This document shows positions 11,762-19,424 of a stretch of 64,000 nt of DNA, piece by piece (position 1 is the stretch's first letter; every line of letters starts with the position of its first letter). The position numbers and the translations under genes were made by a program. The notes under the pieces are model-generated. The model was not told the DNA's origin. It saw only the letters and a list, made by a program, of their open reading frames with translations, and searched no databases. Where the stretch lies: positions 141,719-205,718 of the forward strand of contig JAUHXC010000019.1 in NCBI GenBank assembly GCA_030427205.1, written 5' to 3'. The DNA comes from a bacterium (lineage in GTDB: Bacteria > Myxococcota_A > Bradymonadia > UBA7976 > UBA1532).

Positions 11762-12630
11762 GCCTGTGGATCGGGCACGACGAACGCGCCGGCCACGCCG
11801 GGGGCGTCGGCCGCCGCGGCGCGCGTGCCGGGCGAGCCCGCCGCGGCAAGCGGGATGCTGCGGGCGATCAGCGGAGCGATGACCTGCTTCTCCAGCGCGC
11901 GCCGGGCGAGGGTCAGGTAGTCATCGGTCTGCAGCCAGCCGAGCGCGTCGCCGCCATCGGCCACCGGCCGGGTCTCGAGCCGGGCCCAGCTCGCCCGCAC
12001 GCTGGCGATGAAGCGGTCGGCGGTGCGCCCGAGCCCGGCCCGGTCGGCGTCGGTGAGGTGCGGGTCGGCCCAGTCGAGGAAGGCCCAGCCGAAGGTGCCG
12101 TGATCGGCCTCGTCGAGCACGATGCGCCGCAGCACCTGCTGTATCAGCGGGGTCGTGGCCGACTTCCAGGTGCCGTGCAGCAGCGGGATCGACAGCGCTT
12201 CGCCGACGCAGAAGTACGCCACGACCAGATGCGCCGCGCGCACGAGCGGCGCCTCGCCAGCGCCGGGGTCTTCGATCATCTTCTGCGGATCGTAGGCGAA
12301 CTCGACGCCGCCGCCGAGCTCGGCGGCGATGCGGGCGCACATCTCGACGTGGGCGATCTCGTCGAGCGGGAAGCGCGAGGCGAGCGCGATGAGGTCGACG
12401 GGGGCCCGGGCTTCGAAGAGCGCCTGCAGCGTCGCCGCGCAGGCCGCGCCGGTGCGGAACTCCTGAAACGCCGCGCCGGTCCACGCCTTGCGCGCCGCGA
12501 CGAGCTGGCCGGGCGTATAGTCGCTGGGGTCGAGGCTGCCCCAGGGCATCGCCTCGATCTCCGGCCGCATGGCGTGATAGCGGCGGGCGGTGGCCCCGCC
12601 CAGCATCTCCAACTCGAACAGCTCGAGCAC
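11758..12630 (-). CDS. Ferritin-like diiron protein (putative oxygenase)
   Basis: 290 residues, helical. The six ligands expected of a carboxylate-bridged diiron site appear in the right order: Glu57 (FQEF), Glu91 and His94 (EIAH), Glu144 (VGEAL), Glu174 and His177 (EADH). That is the E, ExxH, E, ExxH set of ferritin-like oxidases and oxygenases such as the AurF and R2-like groups. Spacing between the ExxH pairs (~83 residues) supports an enzyme fold rather than a small ferritin. No signal peptide is present, so it is cytoplasmic. It is the first gene of a two-gene unit with the HTTM membrane protein. Substrate unknown. Confidence 0.8.
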   Translation of the reverse strand: MLELFELEMLGGATARRYHAMRPEIEAMPWGSLDPSDYTPGQLVAARKAWTGAAFQEFRTGAACAATLQALFEARAPVDLIALASRFPLDEIAHVEMCARIAAELGGGVEFAYDPQKMIEDPGAGEAPLVRAAHLVVAYFCVGEALSIPLLHGTWKSATTPLIQQVLRRIVLDEADHGTFGWAFLDWADPHLTDADRAGLGRTADRFIASVRASWARLETRPVADGGDALGWLQTDDYLTLARRALEKQVIAPLIARSIPLAAAGSPGTRAAAADAPGVAGAFVVPDPQA

Positions 12631-12671
12631 GGTCGCCTCCGTGGTTTCGGGTGAGTATAGGGGGTCGAGCG

Positions 12672-12705
12672 GACACTTCGGGCAGGTGCTCCCCTATTCT
12701 CTTGG
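12672..12705 (+). promoter_or_regulatory. Putative promoter of the first Rpn gene, duplicated before each copy
   Basis: TATTCT (12695-12700) is a fair -10 hexamer and ends 5 nt before the ATG. GACACT lies 17 bp upstream as a weak -35. No Shine-Dalgarno site is present. If the -10 is real, the transcript starts at or next to the ATG and is leaderless. The same block precedes copies 2 and 3, but as part of the duplication, so this is not independent support. Confidence 0.4.
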
Positions 12706-13716
12706 ATGAGCGGGTCACACGGGCACGATGCACACTTCAAGCGGGTCTTCGGTCGGCCGGAGATGGCCGCCGACCTGGTTCGCCGCTCGCTGCCGGCGGA
12801 TGCGCTGGCGGCGCTGGACCTGGATCGAACGCAGGTCGTGACCGCCGAGTACATCGACCGCGTACTGCGCAACCGGCGGGCGGACATCGTCCTGCAGATC
12901 CCTTTTCGCAGCGCGGCGCGCGCGGCGTTCGTCTTCTTGATCATGGAGCATCAGTCCCGGCCCGATCCGCTCATGCCGTATCGGCTGCTCGTCTACACCG
13001 TCGAGACCTGGACCCGCTACGTCGAACGCCATCGCGCGCAGCACGGCCGCCTGCCCGACCGCCTGCCGCCGGTGATCCCGCTGGTCGTACATCAAGGCCG
13101 CCGGCCGTGGTCGACGCATCGCACGCTGGCCGAGGTCATCGATCTGCCGGCCGACTTGCGCGCGACGCTGGGCCGCTTCCTGCCGCAGCTGGAGCTGCTC
13201 ATCGACGATCTGGCGGTGCCCGATGACGCGCGCACCGGGGCGACGCGGCTCGCGCTGACCGACGCTGCGCTGCTGACGATGCGCCGCGTGCGGCAGGTGA
13301 CGGGGGATGACTTCATCGACCGCTGGGCCGCGCTGCTCAGGGCCTCGGCCGGCGAGCCGGGCCGGCTGGCCGTCGTCGAAACCATGGCCGAGTATCTGTA
13401 CACTCAGGACGATCGCCTGCCACGGGATGCGTTCATCCGGGCGATCGCGGCCACAGACGATCCCGAAATGGAGCGCGCGATGGCGACCCTCGCACAGCAG
13501 TTCAAGGAAGAAGGCCGCGTGCAAGGCCGGGAAGAAGGCCGCCAGGAGGGCGAGGCCGAGTTCATCAAGCGGCTGATCCACAAGAAGTTCTCGACGCTGC
13601 CGCCCGCCCTGGCCCGACGGATCGACCAGGCCCCACCGGCCCAGCACGCCGGCTGGTTCGAGCGCGTCTGGGCCGCAGAGACGATCGCCGAGTTGCTGGA
13701 CGATCAGACCGACTGA
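12706..13716 (+). CDS. Rpn family PD-(D/E)xK nuclease, copy 1
   Basis: 336 residues. The family is recognised from HDAHFKRVFG near the start, ADIVLQI (Asp60) and LIMEHQSRPD (Glu81, Gln83), which together form the D...ExQ active site of Rpn/YhgA-type (PF04754) nucleases. VVHQGRRPWS, typical of the family, follows. The C-terminal third carries a highly charged repeat, EEGRVQGREEGRQEG, here with one V-Q-G unit, then a small C-terminal domain (HKKFSTLPPALARRI). Rpn proteins cut DNA, promote RecA-independent recombination, and some act in phage defence under control of an intragenic antitoxin. An internal ATG at 13480 preceded by GGAG at 6 nt could yield such a 78-residue C-terminal product. Confidence 0.9.
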   Translation: MSGSHGHDAHFKRVFGRPEMAADLVRRSLPADALAALDLDRTQVVTAEYIDRVLRNRRADIVLQIPFRSAARAAFVFLIMEHQSRPDPLMPYRLLVYTVETWTRYVERHRAQHGRLPDRLPPVIPLVVHQGRRPWSTHRTLAEVIDLPADLRATLGRFLPQLELLIDDLAVPDDARTGATRLALTDAALLTMRRVRQVTGDDFIDRWAALLRASAGEPGRLAVVETMAEYLYTQDDRLPRDAFIRAIAATDDPEMERAMATLAQQFKEEGRVQGREEGRQEGEAEFIKRLIHKKFSTLPPALARRIDQAPPAQHAGWFERVWAAETIAELLDDQTD

Positions 13717-13743
13717 CGCCGGCGAGCCCCCTACGAGCCACCG

Positions 13744-13815
13744 ATGGCCGATCACCTGACGTCGGCGGCGCATCTCAGGCTCGTGCGCCGATCGCCGCCT
13801 CGGGTCGCCGGGTGA
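13744..13815 (+). pseudogene. Vestige of an oxidoreductase gene start in the Rpn spacer, copy 1
   Basis: The spacer after Rpn copy 1 contains ATG-GCC-GAT-CAC-CTG-ACG. That matches 19 of 21 bases around the real start of the molybdopterin oxidoreductase gene at 16124 (ATG-ACC-GAG-CAC-CTG-ACG), at nearly the same distance from the Rpn stop. The small frame (MADHLTSAAHLRL) ends after 23 codons and loses similarity after the sixth. It looks like the leftover 5' end of the neighbouring gene carried along by the tandem duplication. It is not expected to make a functional protein. Confidence 0.5.
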
Positions 13816-13864
13816 GAACAGGGTCGGGCGGACACTTCGGGCAGGTCGTCCCCTATTCTCTTCG

Positions 13865-14911
13865 ATGAGCGGGTCACACGGGCACGATGCACACTTCAAG
13901 CGGGTCTTCGGTCGGCCGGAGATGGCCGCCGACCTGGTTCGCCGCTCGCTGCCGGCGGATGCGCTGGCGGCGCTGGACCTGGATCGAACGCAGGTCGTGA
14001 CCGCCGAGTACATCGACCGCGTACTGCGCAACCGGCGGGCGGACATCGTCCTGCAGATCCCTTTTCGCAGCGCGGCGCGCGCGGCGTTCGTCTTCTTGAT
14101 CATGGAGCATCAGTCCCGGCCCGATCCGCTCATGCCGTATCGGCTGCTCGTCTACACCGTCGAGACCTGGACCCGCTACGTCGAACGCCATCGCGCGCAG
14201 CACGGCCGCCTGCCCGACCGCCTGCCGCCGGTGATCCCGCTGGTCGTACATCAAGGCCGCCGGCCGTGGTCGACGCATCGCACGCTGGCCGAGGTCATCG
14301 ATCTGCCGGCCGACTTGCGCGCGACGCTGGGCCGCTTCCTGCCGCAGCTGGAGCTGCTCATCGACGATCTGGCGGTGCCCGATGACGCGCGCACCGGGGC
14401 GACGCGGCTCGCGCTGACCGACGCTGCGCTGCTGACGATGCGCCGCGTGCGGCAGGTGACGGGGGATGACTTCATCGACCGCTGGGCCGCGCTGCTCAGG
14501 GCCTCGGCCGGCGAGCCGGGCCGGCTGGCCGTCGTCGAAACCATGGCCGAGTATCTGTACACTCAGGACGATCGCCTGCCACGGGATGCGTTCATCCGGG
14601 CGATCGCGGCCACAGACGATCCCGAAATGGAGCGCGCGATGGCGACCCTCGCACAGCAGTTCAGGGAAGAAGGTCGGGAAGAGGGCCGCGTGCAAGGCCG
14701 GGAAGAAGGCCGCGTGCAAGGCCGGGAAGAAGGCCGCCAGGAGGGCGAGGCCGAGTTCATCAAGCGGCTGATCCACAAGAAGTTCTCGACGCTGCCGCCC
14801 GCCCTGGCCCGACGGATCGACCAGGCCCCACCGGCCCAGCACGCCGGCTGGTTCGAGCGCGTCTGGGCCGCCGAGACGATCGCCGAGCTGCTCGACGATC
14901 AGACCGACTGA
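13865..14911 (+). CDS. Rpn family PD-(D/E)xK nuclease, copy 2
   Basis: 348 residues, identical to copy 1 through the catalytic domain (Asp60, Glu81, Gln83). It differs in the charged repeat, which reads REEGREEGRVQGREEGRVQG, i.e. two V-Q-G units plus an extra EEGR. The last ~15 codons also differ from copy 1 at a few silent bases. The start lacks a Shine-Dalgarno site and lies 5 nt after a TATTCT hexamer. An internal ATG at 14639 follows a GGAG as in the other copies. Same family and proposed role as copy 1; the repeat length is what sets the copies apart. Confidence 0.9.
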   Translation: MSGSHGHDAHFKRVFGRPEMAADLVRRSLPADALAALDLDRTQVVTAEYIDRVLRNRRADIVLQIPFRSAARAAFVFLIMEHQSRPDPLMPYRLLVYTVETWTRYVERHRAQHGRLPDRLPPVIPLVVHQGRRPWSTHRTLAEVIDLPADLRATLGRFLPQLELLIDDLAVPDDARTGATRLALTDAALLTMRRVRQVTGDDFIDRWAALLRASAGEPGRLAVVETMAEYLYTQDDRLPRDAFIRAIAATDDPEMERAMATLAQQFREEGREEGRVQGREEGRVQGREEGRQEGEAEFIKRLIHKKFSTLPPALARRIDQAPPAQHAGWFERVWAAETIAELLDDQTD

Positions 14912-14938
14912 CGCCGGCGAGCCCCCTACGAGCCACCG

Positions 14939-15010
14939 ATGGCCGATCACCTGACGTCGGCGGCGCATCTCAGGCTCGTGTGCCGATCGCCGCCTCGGGT
15001 CGCCGGGTGA
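14939..15010 (+). pseudogene. Vestige of an oxidoreductase gene start in the Rpn spacer, copy 2
   Basis: Near-exact second copy of the 13744-13815 remnant, with one base changed in the CTCGTGTGCC segment. It again opens with ATG-GCC-GAT-CAC-CTG-ACG and stops after 23 codons. Its presence in both internal spacers, and of the true gene only after copy 3, fixes the direction of the duplication: each unit ends in what was once the 5' end of the next gene. Confidence 0.5.
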
Positions 15011-15059
15011 GAACAGGGTCGGGCGGACACTTCGGGCAAGTCGTCCCCTATTCTCTTCG

Positions 15060-16091
15060 ATGGGCGCACACGGGCACGATGCACACTTCAAGCGCGTCTT
15101 CGGTCGGCCGGAGATGGCCGCCGATCTGGTCCGCCGATCATTGCCGGCGGATGTACTCGCGGCGCTGGACCTTGATCGAACGCAGGTCGTGACCGCCGAG
15201 TACATCGACCGCGTACTGCGCAACCGGCGGGCGGACATCGTCCTGCAGATCCCTTTTCGCAGCGCGGCGCGCGCGGCGTTCGTCTTCTTGATCATGGAGC
15301 ATCAGTCCCGGCCCGATCCGCTCATGCCGTATCGGCTGCTCGTCTACACCGTCGAGACCTGGACCCGCTACGTCGAACGCCATCGCGCGCAGCACGGCCG
15401 CCTGCCCGACCGCCTGCCGCCGGTGATCCCGCTGGTCGTACATCAAGGCCGCCGGCCGTGGTCGACGCATCGCACGCTGGCCGAGGTCATCGATCTGCCG
15501 GCCGACTTGCGCGCGACGCTGGGCCGCTTCCTGCCGCAGCTGGAGCTGCTCATCGACGATCTGGCGGTGCCCGATGACGCGCGCACCGGGGCGACGCGGC
15601 TCGCGCTGACCGACGCTGCGCTGCTGACGATGCGCCGCGTGCGGCAGGTGACGGGGGATGACTTCATCGACCGCTGGGCCGCGCTGCTCAGGGCCTCGGC
15701 CGGCGAGCCGGGCCGGCTGGCCGTCGTCGAAACCATGGCCGAGTATCTGTACACTCAGGACGATCGCCTGCCACGGGATGCGTTCATCCGGGCGATCGCG
15801 GCCACAGACGATCCCGAAATGGAGCGCGCGATGGCGACCCTCGCACAGCAGTTCAAGGAAGAAGGCCGCCTGCAAGGCCGGGAAGAAGGCCGCCTGCAAG
15901 GCCGGGAAGAAGGCCGCCAGGAGGGCGAGGCCGAGTTCATCAAGCGGCTGATCCACAAGAAGTTCTCGACGCTGCCGCCCGCCCTGGCCCGACGGATCGA
16001 CCAGGCCCCACCGGCCCAGCACGCCGGCTGGTTCGAGCGCGTCTGGGCCGCCGAGACGATCGCCGAGCTGCTCGACGATCAGACCGACTGA
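15060..16091 (+). CDS. Rpn family PD-(D/E)xK nuclease, copy 3
   Basis: 343 residues. The N-terminal ~40 codons differ from copies 1 and 2 at about a dozen bases plus one missing codon (MGAHGHDAHFKRVFG instead of MSGSHGHDAHFKRVFG). From about base 15173 on, the gene matches copy 2 until the charged repeat, which here reads KEEGRLQGREEGRLQG (Leu instead of Val). The active-site D...ExQ set is intact, shifted by one residue. The abrupt change from ~10% divergence to identity is the mark of gene conversion or a crossover inside the gene. It ends 32 bp before the molybdopterin oxidoreductase gene. Confidence 0.9.
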   Translation: MGAHGHDAHFKRVFGRPEMAADLVRRSLPADVLAALDLDRTQVVTAEYIDRVLRNRRADIVLQIPFRSAARAAFVFLIMEHQSRPDPLMPYRLLVYTVETWTRYVERHRAQHGRLPDRLPPVIPLVVHQGRRPWSTHRTLAEVIDLPADLRATLGRFLPQLELLIDDLAVPDDARTGATRLALTDAALLTMRRVRQVTGDDFIDRWAALLRASAGEPGRLAVVETMAEYLYTQDDRLPRDAFIRAIAATDDPEMERAMATLAQQFKEEGRLQGREEGRLQGREEGRQEGEAEFIKRLIHKKFSTLPPALARRIDQAPPAQHAGWFERVWAAETIAELLDDQTD

Positions 16092-16123
16092 CGTCGCCGA
16101 GACCTGCCCGCCATGAACCGCCG

Positions 16124-18214
16124 ATGACCGAGCACCTGACGACCTGCACCCTGTGCGAAGCGATGTGTGGCCTCGTCGTACGCCTCGACGGCGAGCGGGT
16201 CACCCGCATCGAGGGCGACCCCGACGATCATCACAGCCGGGGCCATATCTGCCCCAAAGCCACCGCGCTGGCCGACCTGCAGCACGATCCCCACTGGCTG
16301 CAGCAGCCCATGCGCCGCGACGGCGACACGTGGACCGCCATCGGCTGGGACGCGGCCTTCGAACTCGCCGGGCGAAGGCTGGGCGGGCTGCAGCGACGGC
16401 ATGGGCGCGACGCGGTGGGCCTGTACTTCGGCAACCCCACCGGCCACGACCATCGGGCGGTCATCGGCCTCGGGTTGCTGCAGACGCTGCTCGGCAGCCG
16501 GCATCTGTACAGCGCGGCGTCGGTCGACCAGCTGCCGCGCACGGTCACGGCGTATCTGCTGTACGGCAACCAGGCCCGCCTGCCGAGCCCCGATGTCGAC
16601 CGCACCGATCTCTTCCTGATCTTCGGGGCCAACCCGGTGGTCTCGCAGGGCAGCGTGATGACCGCGCCGGGCATGAAGCGTCGCCTCAAAGCCCTGCGCG
16701 CCCGCGGCGGCCGGCTGGTGGTGGTCGATCCGCGGCGCACCGAGACGGCGGCCCTGGCCGATACTCACCTGTTCATCCGTCCGGGCACCGACGGCCTGCT
16801 GGTGGCGGCGCTGCTGCATGTCGTGCTGGCGAGCGACTGCCCGGCCGATCTCGAGCCGCTACGAGCGCGGCTGACGCGCTTCACCCCGGAGGCGGTGGCG
16901 CCGGCCACGGGGATCGACCCGGCGGCGATTCGGCGGTTGGCCGACGACTTCGCCGCCGCCGAGCGGGCGGTGGCGTACGGGCGCATGGGCATCTCGGTCA
17001 ACGCCTTCGGCACCACCATCACCTGGCTGATCGACGCGCTGAACTACGCGACCGGCAACCTGGATGCGGTGGGCGGGGCGATGTTCGGGCGGCCGGCGGT
17101 CGATCTGCCGACATTCGCCCGCCTGGTCGGGCAGGCCGGCGGCTTCGACGCCCCCACGGGCGACGGCCTGCCGGTCTTCAACCACGAGCGACCGGTCGCC
17201 GGGCTGGCGCCGGCCCTCGAGTCGGGCGAGCTGCGCGGCTTGATCACCCACGCGGGCAACCCGGCGCTCTCGCTGCCCGGGGCCCGGCGGCTCGACCGGG
17301 CGCTGGCCGGCCTCGACTTCTTCGTGGCCATCGACCCGCGCATCAACGAGACCACCCGCCACGCGCACTTGATCCTGCCGCCGCCACGCCCGCTGGAGCG
17401 GGATTGGTACGGGCTGGTCTTCAACGCCCTCGCCCTGCGCGAGGTGGCCCGCTACAACCGCCCGGTGCTGCCGGCGCCCCACAAGCCCGACAGCTTCGCG
17501 ATCCTGACCCGGCTGGCCCGGGGCATCGTGCGCCGCCGCGGCGTCGCGGGCGCGCTGGCCGGTCCGGCGGTGGGGCTCTTGACCCGGGCGGTGACGCCGA
17601 ATCGCATCATCGACGTGATGCTGCGCACGGGCCCGCATCGGCTCTCGCTGGCGAAGCTCGCCGAGCACCCGCGGGGCCTCGACCTCGGTGAGCGGCAGCC
17701 GGGGGTGCTGAAGACGCCGCCGGCGATGACCCATCCACTGCTGCTGGCCGATCTCGACCGCCTCGCCGACACACTGGACGTCGCGCCGCCGCCGCTGGTG
17801 CTCATCGGCCGGCGCACGCTGCGCAGCATGAACTCATGGCTGCACGACAGCCCGCGCATGGTCAAAGGCCGCCCGCGCTGCACCGCGCAGCTGCACCCCG
17901 ACGACGCCGCGGCCCACGGGCTCGAGAGCGGCGATGCGGCGATCATCCGCGGGGACGGCGGCGAGATCGAGCTGCCGGTCGAGGTGACCGACGATCTGAT
18001 GCCGGGGGTGGTCAGCGTGCCCCACGGCTGGGGGCATGGCCGGCCGGGCACCCGCCAGCCGGTCGCGTCGGCGCAGCCGGGGGTCAGCTACAACGACGTG
18101 CTCGACGGCACGGTGTGGGATCCGATCTCGGGCGTCAGCGCGCTCAACGGGCTGCCGATCTCGCTCGCGCCCGGCGGTCGACGCCCCAGCCCAGCAGAGC
18201 CGCCGCGGCGGTGA
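16124..18214 (+). CDS. Molybdopterin-dependent oxidoreductase with N-terminal [4Fe-4S] site
   Basis: 696 residues, the size and order of the formate dehydrogenase/nitrate reductase (DMSO reductase) superfamily. The N-terminal cluster motif is C8-x2-C11-x3-C15-x27-C43 (TCTLCEAMCG and HICPKA). The MGD-binding segments are visible, including LFLIFGANPVVSQG, VVVDPRRTETA and FVAIDPRINETTRHA. The C-terminal barrel has the usual VSVPHGWGHG. Where formate dehydrogenases carry the Mo-ligating Cys or Sec, this protein reads YSAASVDQLPR, so the ligand is Ser, Asp or absent. No Tat signal is present, so it is cytoplasmic. It sits alone without electron-transfer subunits; substrate unknown. Its 3' end overlaps the convergent MFS gene by 71 bp. 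Confidence 0.9.
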   Translation: MTEHLTTCTLCEAMCGLVVRLDGERVTRIEGDPDDHHSRGHICPKATALADLQHDPHWLQQPMRRDGDTWTAIGWDAAFELAGRRLGGLQRRHGRDAVGLYFGNPTGHDHRAVIGLGLLQTLLGSRHLYSAASVDQLPRTVTAYLLYGNQARLPSPDVDRTDLFLIFGANPVVSQGSVMTAPGMKRRLKALRARGGRLVVVDPRRTETAALADTHLFIRPGTDGLLVAALLHVVLASDCPADLEPLRARLTRFTPEAVAPATGIDPAAIRRLADDFAAAERAVAYGRMGISVNAFGTTITWLIDALNYATGNLDAVGGAMFGRPAVDLPTFARLVGQAGGFDAPTGDGLPVFNHERPVAGLAPALESGELRGLITHAGNPALSLPGARRLDRALAGLDFFVAIDPRINETTRHAHLILPPPRPLERDWYGLVFNALALREVARYNRPVLPAPHKPDSFAILTRLARGIVRRRGVAGALAGPAVGLLTRAVTPNRIIDVMLRTGPHRLSLAKLAEHPRGLDLGERQPGVLKTPPAMTHPLLLADLDRLADTLDVAPPPLVLIGRRTLRSMNSWLHDSPRMVKGRPRCTAQLHPDDAAAHGLESGDAAIIRGDGGEIELPVEVTDDLMPGVVSVPHGWGHGRPGTRQPVASAQPGVSYNDVLDGTVWDPISGVSALNGLPISLAPGGRRPSPAEPPRR

Positions 18215-19307
18215 CCGCGCAGACCACGGCCAAAGTGACCGTCAGCCCGTGGCGGGCGATGCCCTGGCCGCCCAGGCTGGGGCCGGTGAAGAGGCCGGCG
18301 GCGTAGACGATGCTGTGCAGGGCGTAGACCAGCGTGTAGTCGCCGGTGCCCTGGCGCTCCACGGCCTCGGCCAGCGCGGGCATGGTGGGCGTCAGCGCGA
18401 AGCCCAGCGCGACGCCGAGGACGCAGGCGACGGCGCCGATGGCGACCTGGGTCGTGCCCAGCGGCAGCAAAGCGAAGCCGACGGCCATCAAGAGCAGGCC
18501 GCCTACGCTGACCGGCACTCGGCCGACGCGGTCGGAGAGTCGCCCGGCCCCCGGCGCGCAGAGGCCGTAGCACAGCACCGCAACCCCGAAGATCACGCCG
18601 GTCTCGAGCCCGCTGGTGCCCAGGGTCTCGTGCATCACCGCCGGCAGCATGCCTTCGATGAGCCCCAGGCCGGCGGTCGCGCAGCCGAGGAAGACCAGCA
18701 CCGCGATCACCCGCCCGTCGCGCAGCAGACCGAGGATGGCCGCGCCCGGCGACGCGCCGCCCTGCGCCGCGAGGCGGGCGAGCGCGCGGCCCACCGGCGA
18801 GATCAGCGCCCCGATCAGCGCGACGCCGATCGCGGTGGCGAGCCAGAACGGCGCCGGGAAGCCGCCCCAGTCGTAGAGCGCGCCGCCCAGCAGCGGGCCG
18901 GCCAGCGAGCCGACGGCGCCGACGGCGAGCACCGTGCCCAGGGCGCCGCCGCGCTCGGCGTCGGCGTAGAGCGCGCTGACCAGGGCCGGCCCGGCGACCC
19001 AGCACAGGGCGCTGCCGACCCCGTGCACCATGCGCCCGGCGACGAGGCCGGGCACCCACTCGGCGGACAGCGCGAAGATCGCCGCCGCCGCCGTGCAGCA
19101 GACGACGCCGACCCCCAGCAGGCGTCCGGGCGCGATGCGCGAGGCGTAGGTCAACGCCCAGATCAGCGCGAAGACCTGGGTGCCGGCGAAGGCGGCGAAG
19201 AGCAGGCCGGTGTCGGCGATGTCGAGCCCGAGCGCCGCGGACTGAATCGGCAGGATGGGGATGCCCAGCCCGTAGACCAGCAGGTCGAACGCGGCGACGA
19301 TGGACAC
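18144..19307 (-). CDS. MFS transporter (12-TM)
   Basis: About 387 residues from the GTG at 19307, with twelve hydrophobic segments. The MFS signature lies between TM2 and TM3 (LTYASRIAPGRLLGVGV) and an equivalent at the second half (GRLSDRVGRVPVSVGG). It has the PGPLLGG-like SLAGPLLGGALYDWGG motif of drug-efflux members, so export of a small amphipathic compound is likely. The GTG start would cut into TM1. The same frame continues upstream to an ATT at 19358, preceded by AGGAG at 7 nt, giving 17 more residues (RDADLEKAPRGAILALV) and a full TM1. The true start is therefore probably 19358. It converges with the oxidoreductase gene. Confidence 0.88.
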   Translation of the reverse strand: MSIVAAFDLLVYGLGIPILPIQSAALGLDIADTGLLFAAFAGTQVFALIWALTYASRIAPGRLLGVGVVCCTAAAAIFALSAEWVPGLVAGRMVHGVGSALCWVAGPALVSALYADAERGGALGTVLAVGAVGSLAGPLLGGALYDWGGFPAPFWLATAIGVALIGALISPVGRALARLAAQGGASPGAAILGLLRDGRVIAVLVFLGCATAGLGLIEGMLPAVMHETLGTSGLETGVIFGVAVLCYGLCAPGAGRLSDRVGRVPVSVGGLLLMAVGFALLPLGTTQVAIGAVACVLGVALGFALTPTMPALAEAVERQGTGDYTLVYALHSIVYAAGLFTGPSLGGQGIARHGLTVTLAVVCAVTAAAALLGWGVDRRARARSAAR

Positions 19308-19424
19308 CAGTGCGAGGATCGCGCCGCGCGGGGCCTTCTCGAGGTCTGCGTCTCGAATGGGTCGACTCCTGGAGCGGGCCTGCGAGCGTAGACCGAGCCC
19401 GGGCGGGCCACAAGCGCGCTCGGC

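Larger units (their letters stand above)
12645..16091 (+). repeat. Tandem triplication of an Rpn nuclease gene (units ~1.16-1.20 kb)
   Basis: Three direct copies start at 12706, 13865 and 15060 (periods 1159 and 1195 bp). Each unit carries its own short upstream region ending CCCCTATTCTCTT(C/G)G just before ATG. Copies 1 and 2 are practically identical; copy 3 differs in its first ~120 bp and then becomes identical even at silent sites. The period differences come mainly from a 24-bp in-frame repeat (GAAGAAGGCCGCGTGCAAGG core) near the 3' end. No terminal inverted repeats flank the block, so it looks like unequal crossing-over, not transposition. Confidence 0.92.

Noticed and set aside
12645..16091. 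Rpn block as an insertion sequence (the family is sometimes labelled putative transposase)
   Set aside because: No terminal inverted repeats or target duplications at the block edges, and Rpn proteins are PD-(D/E)xK nucleases rather than DDE transposases.
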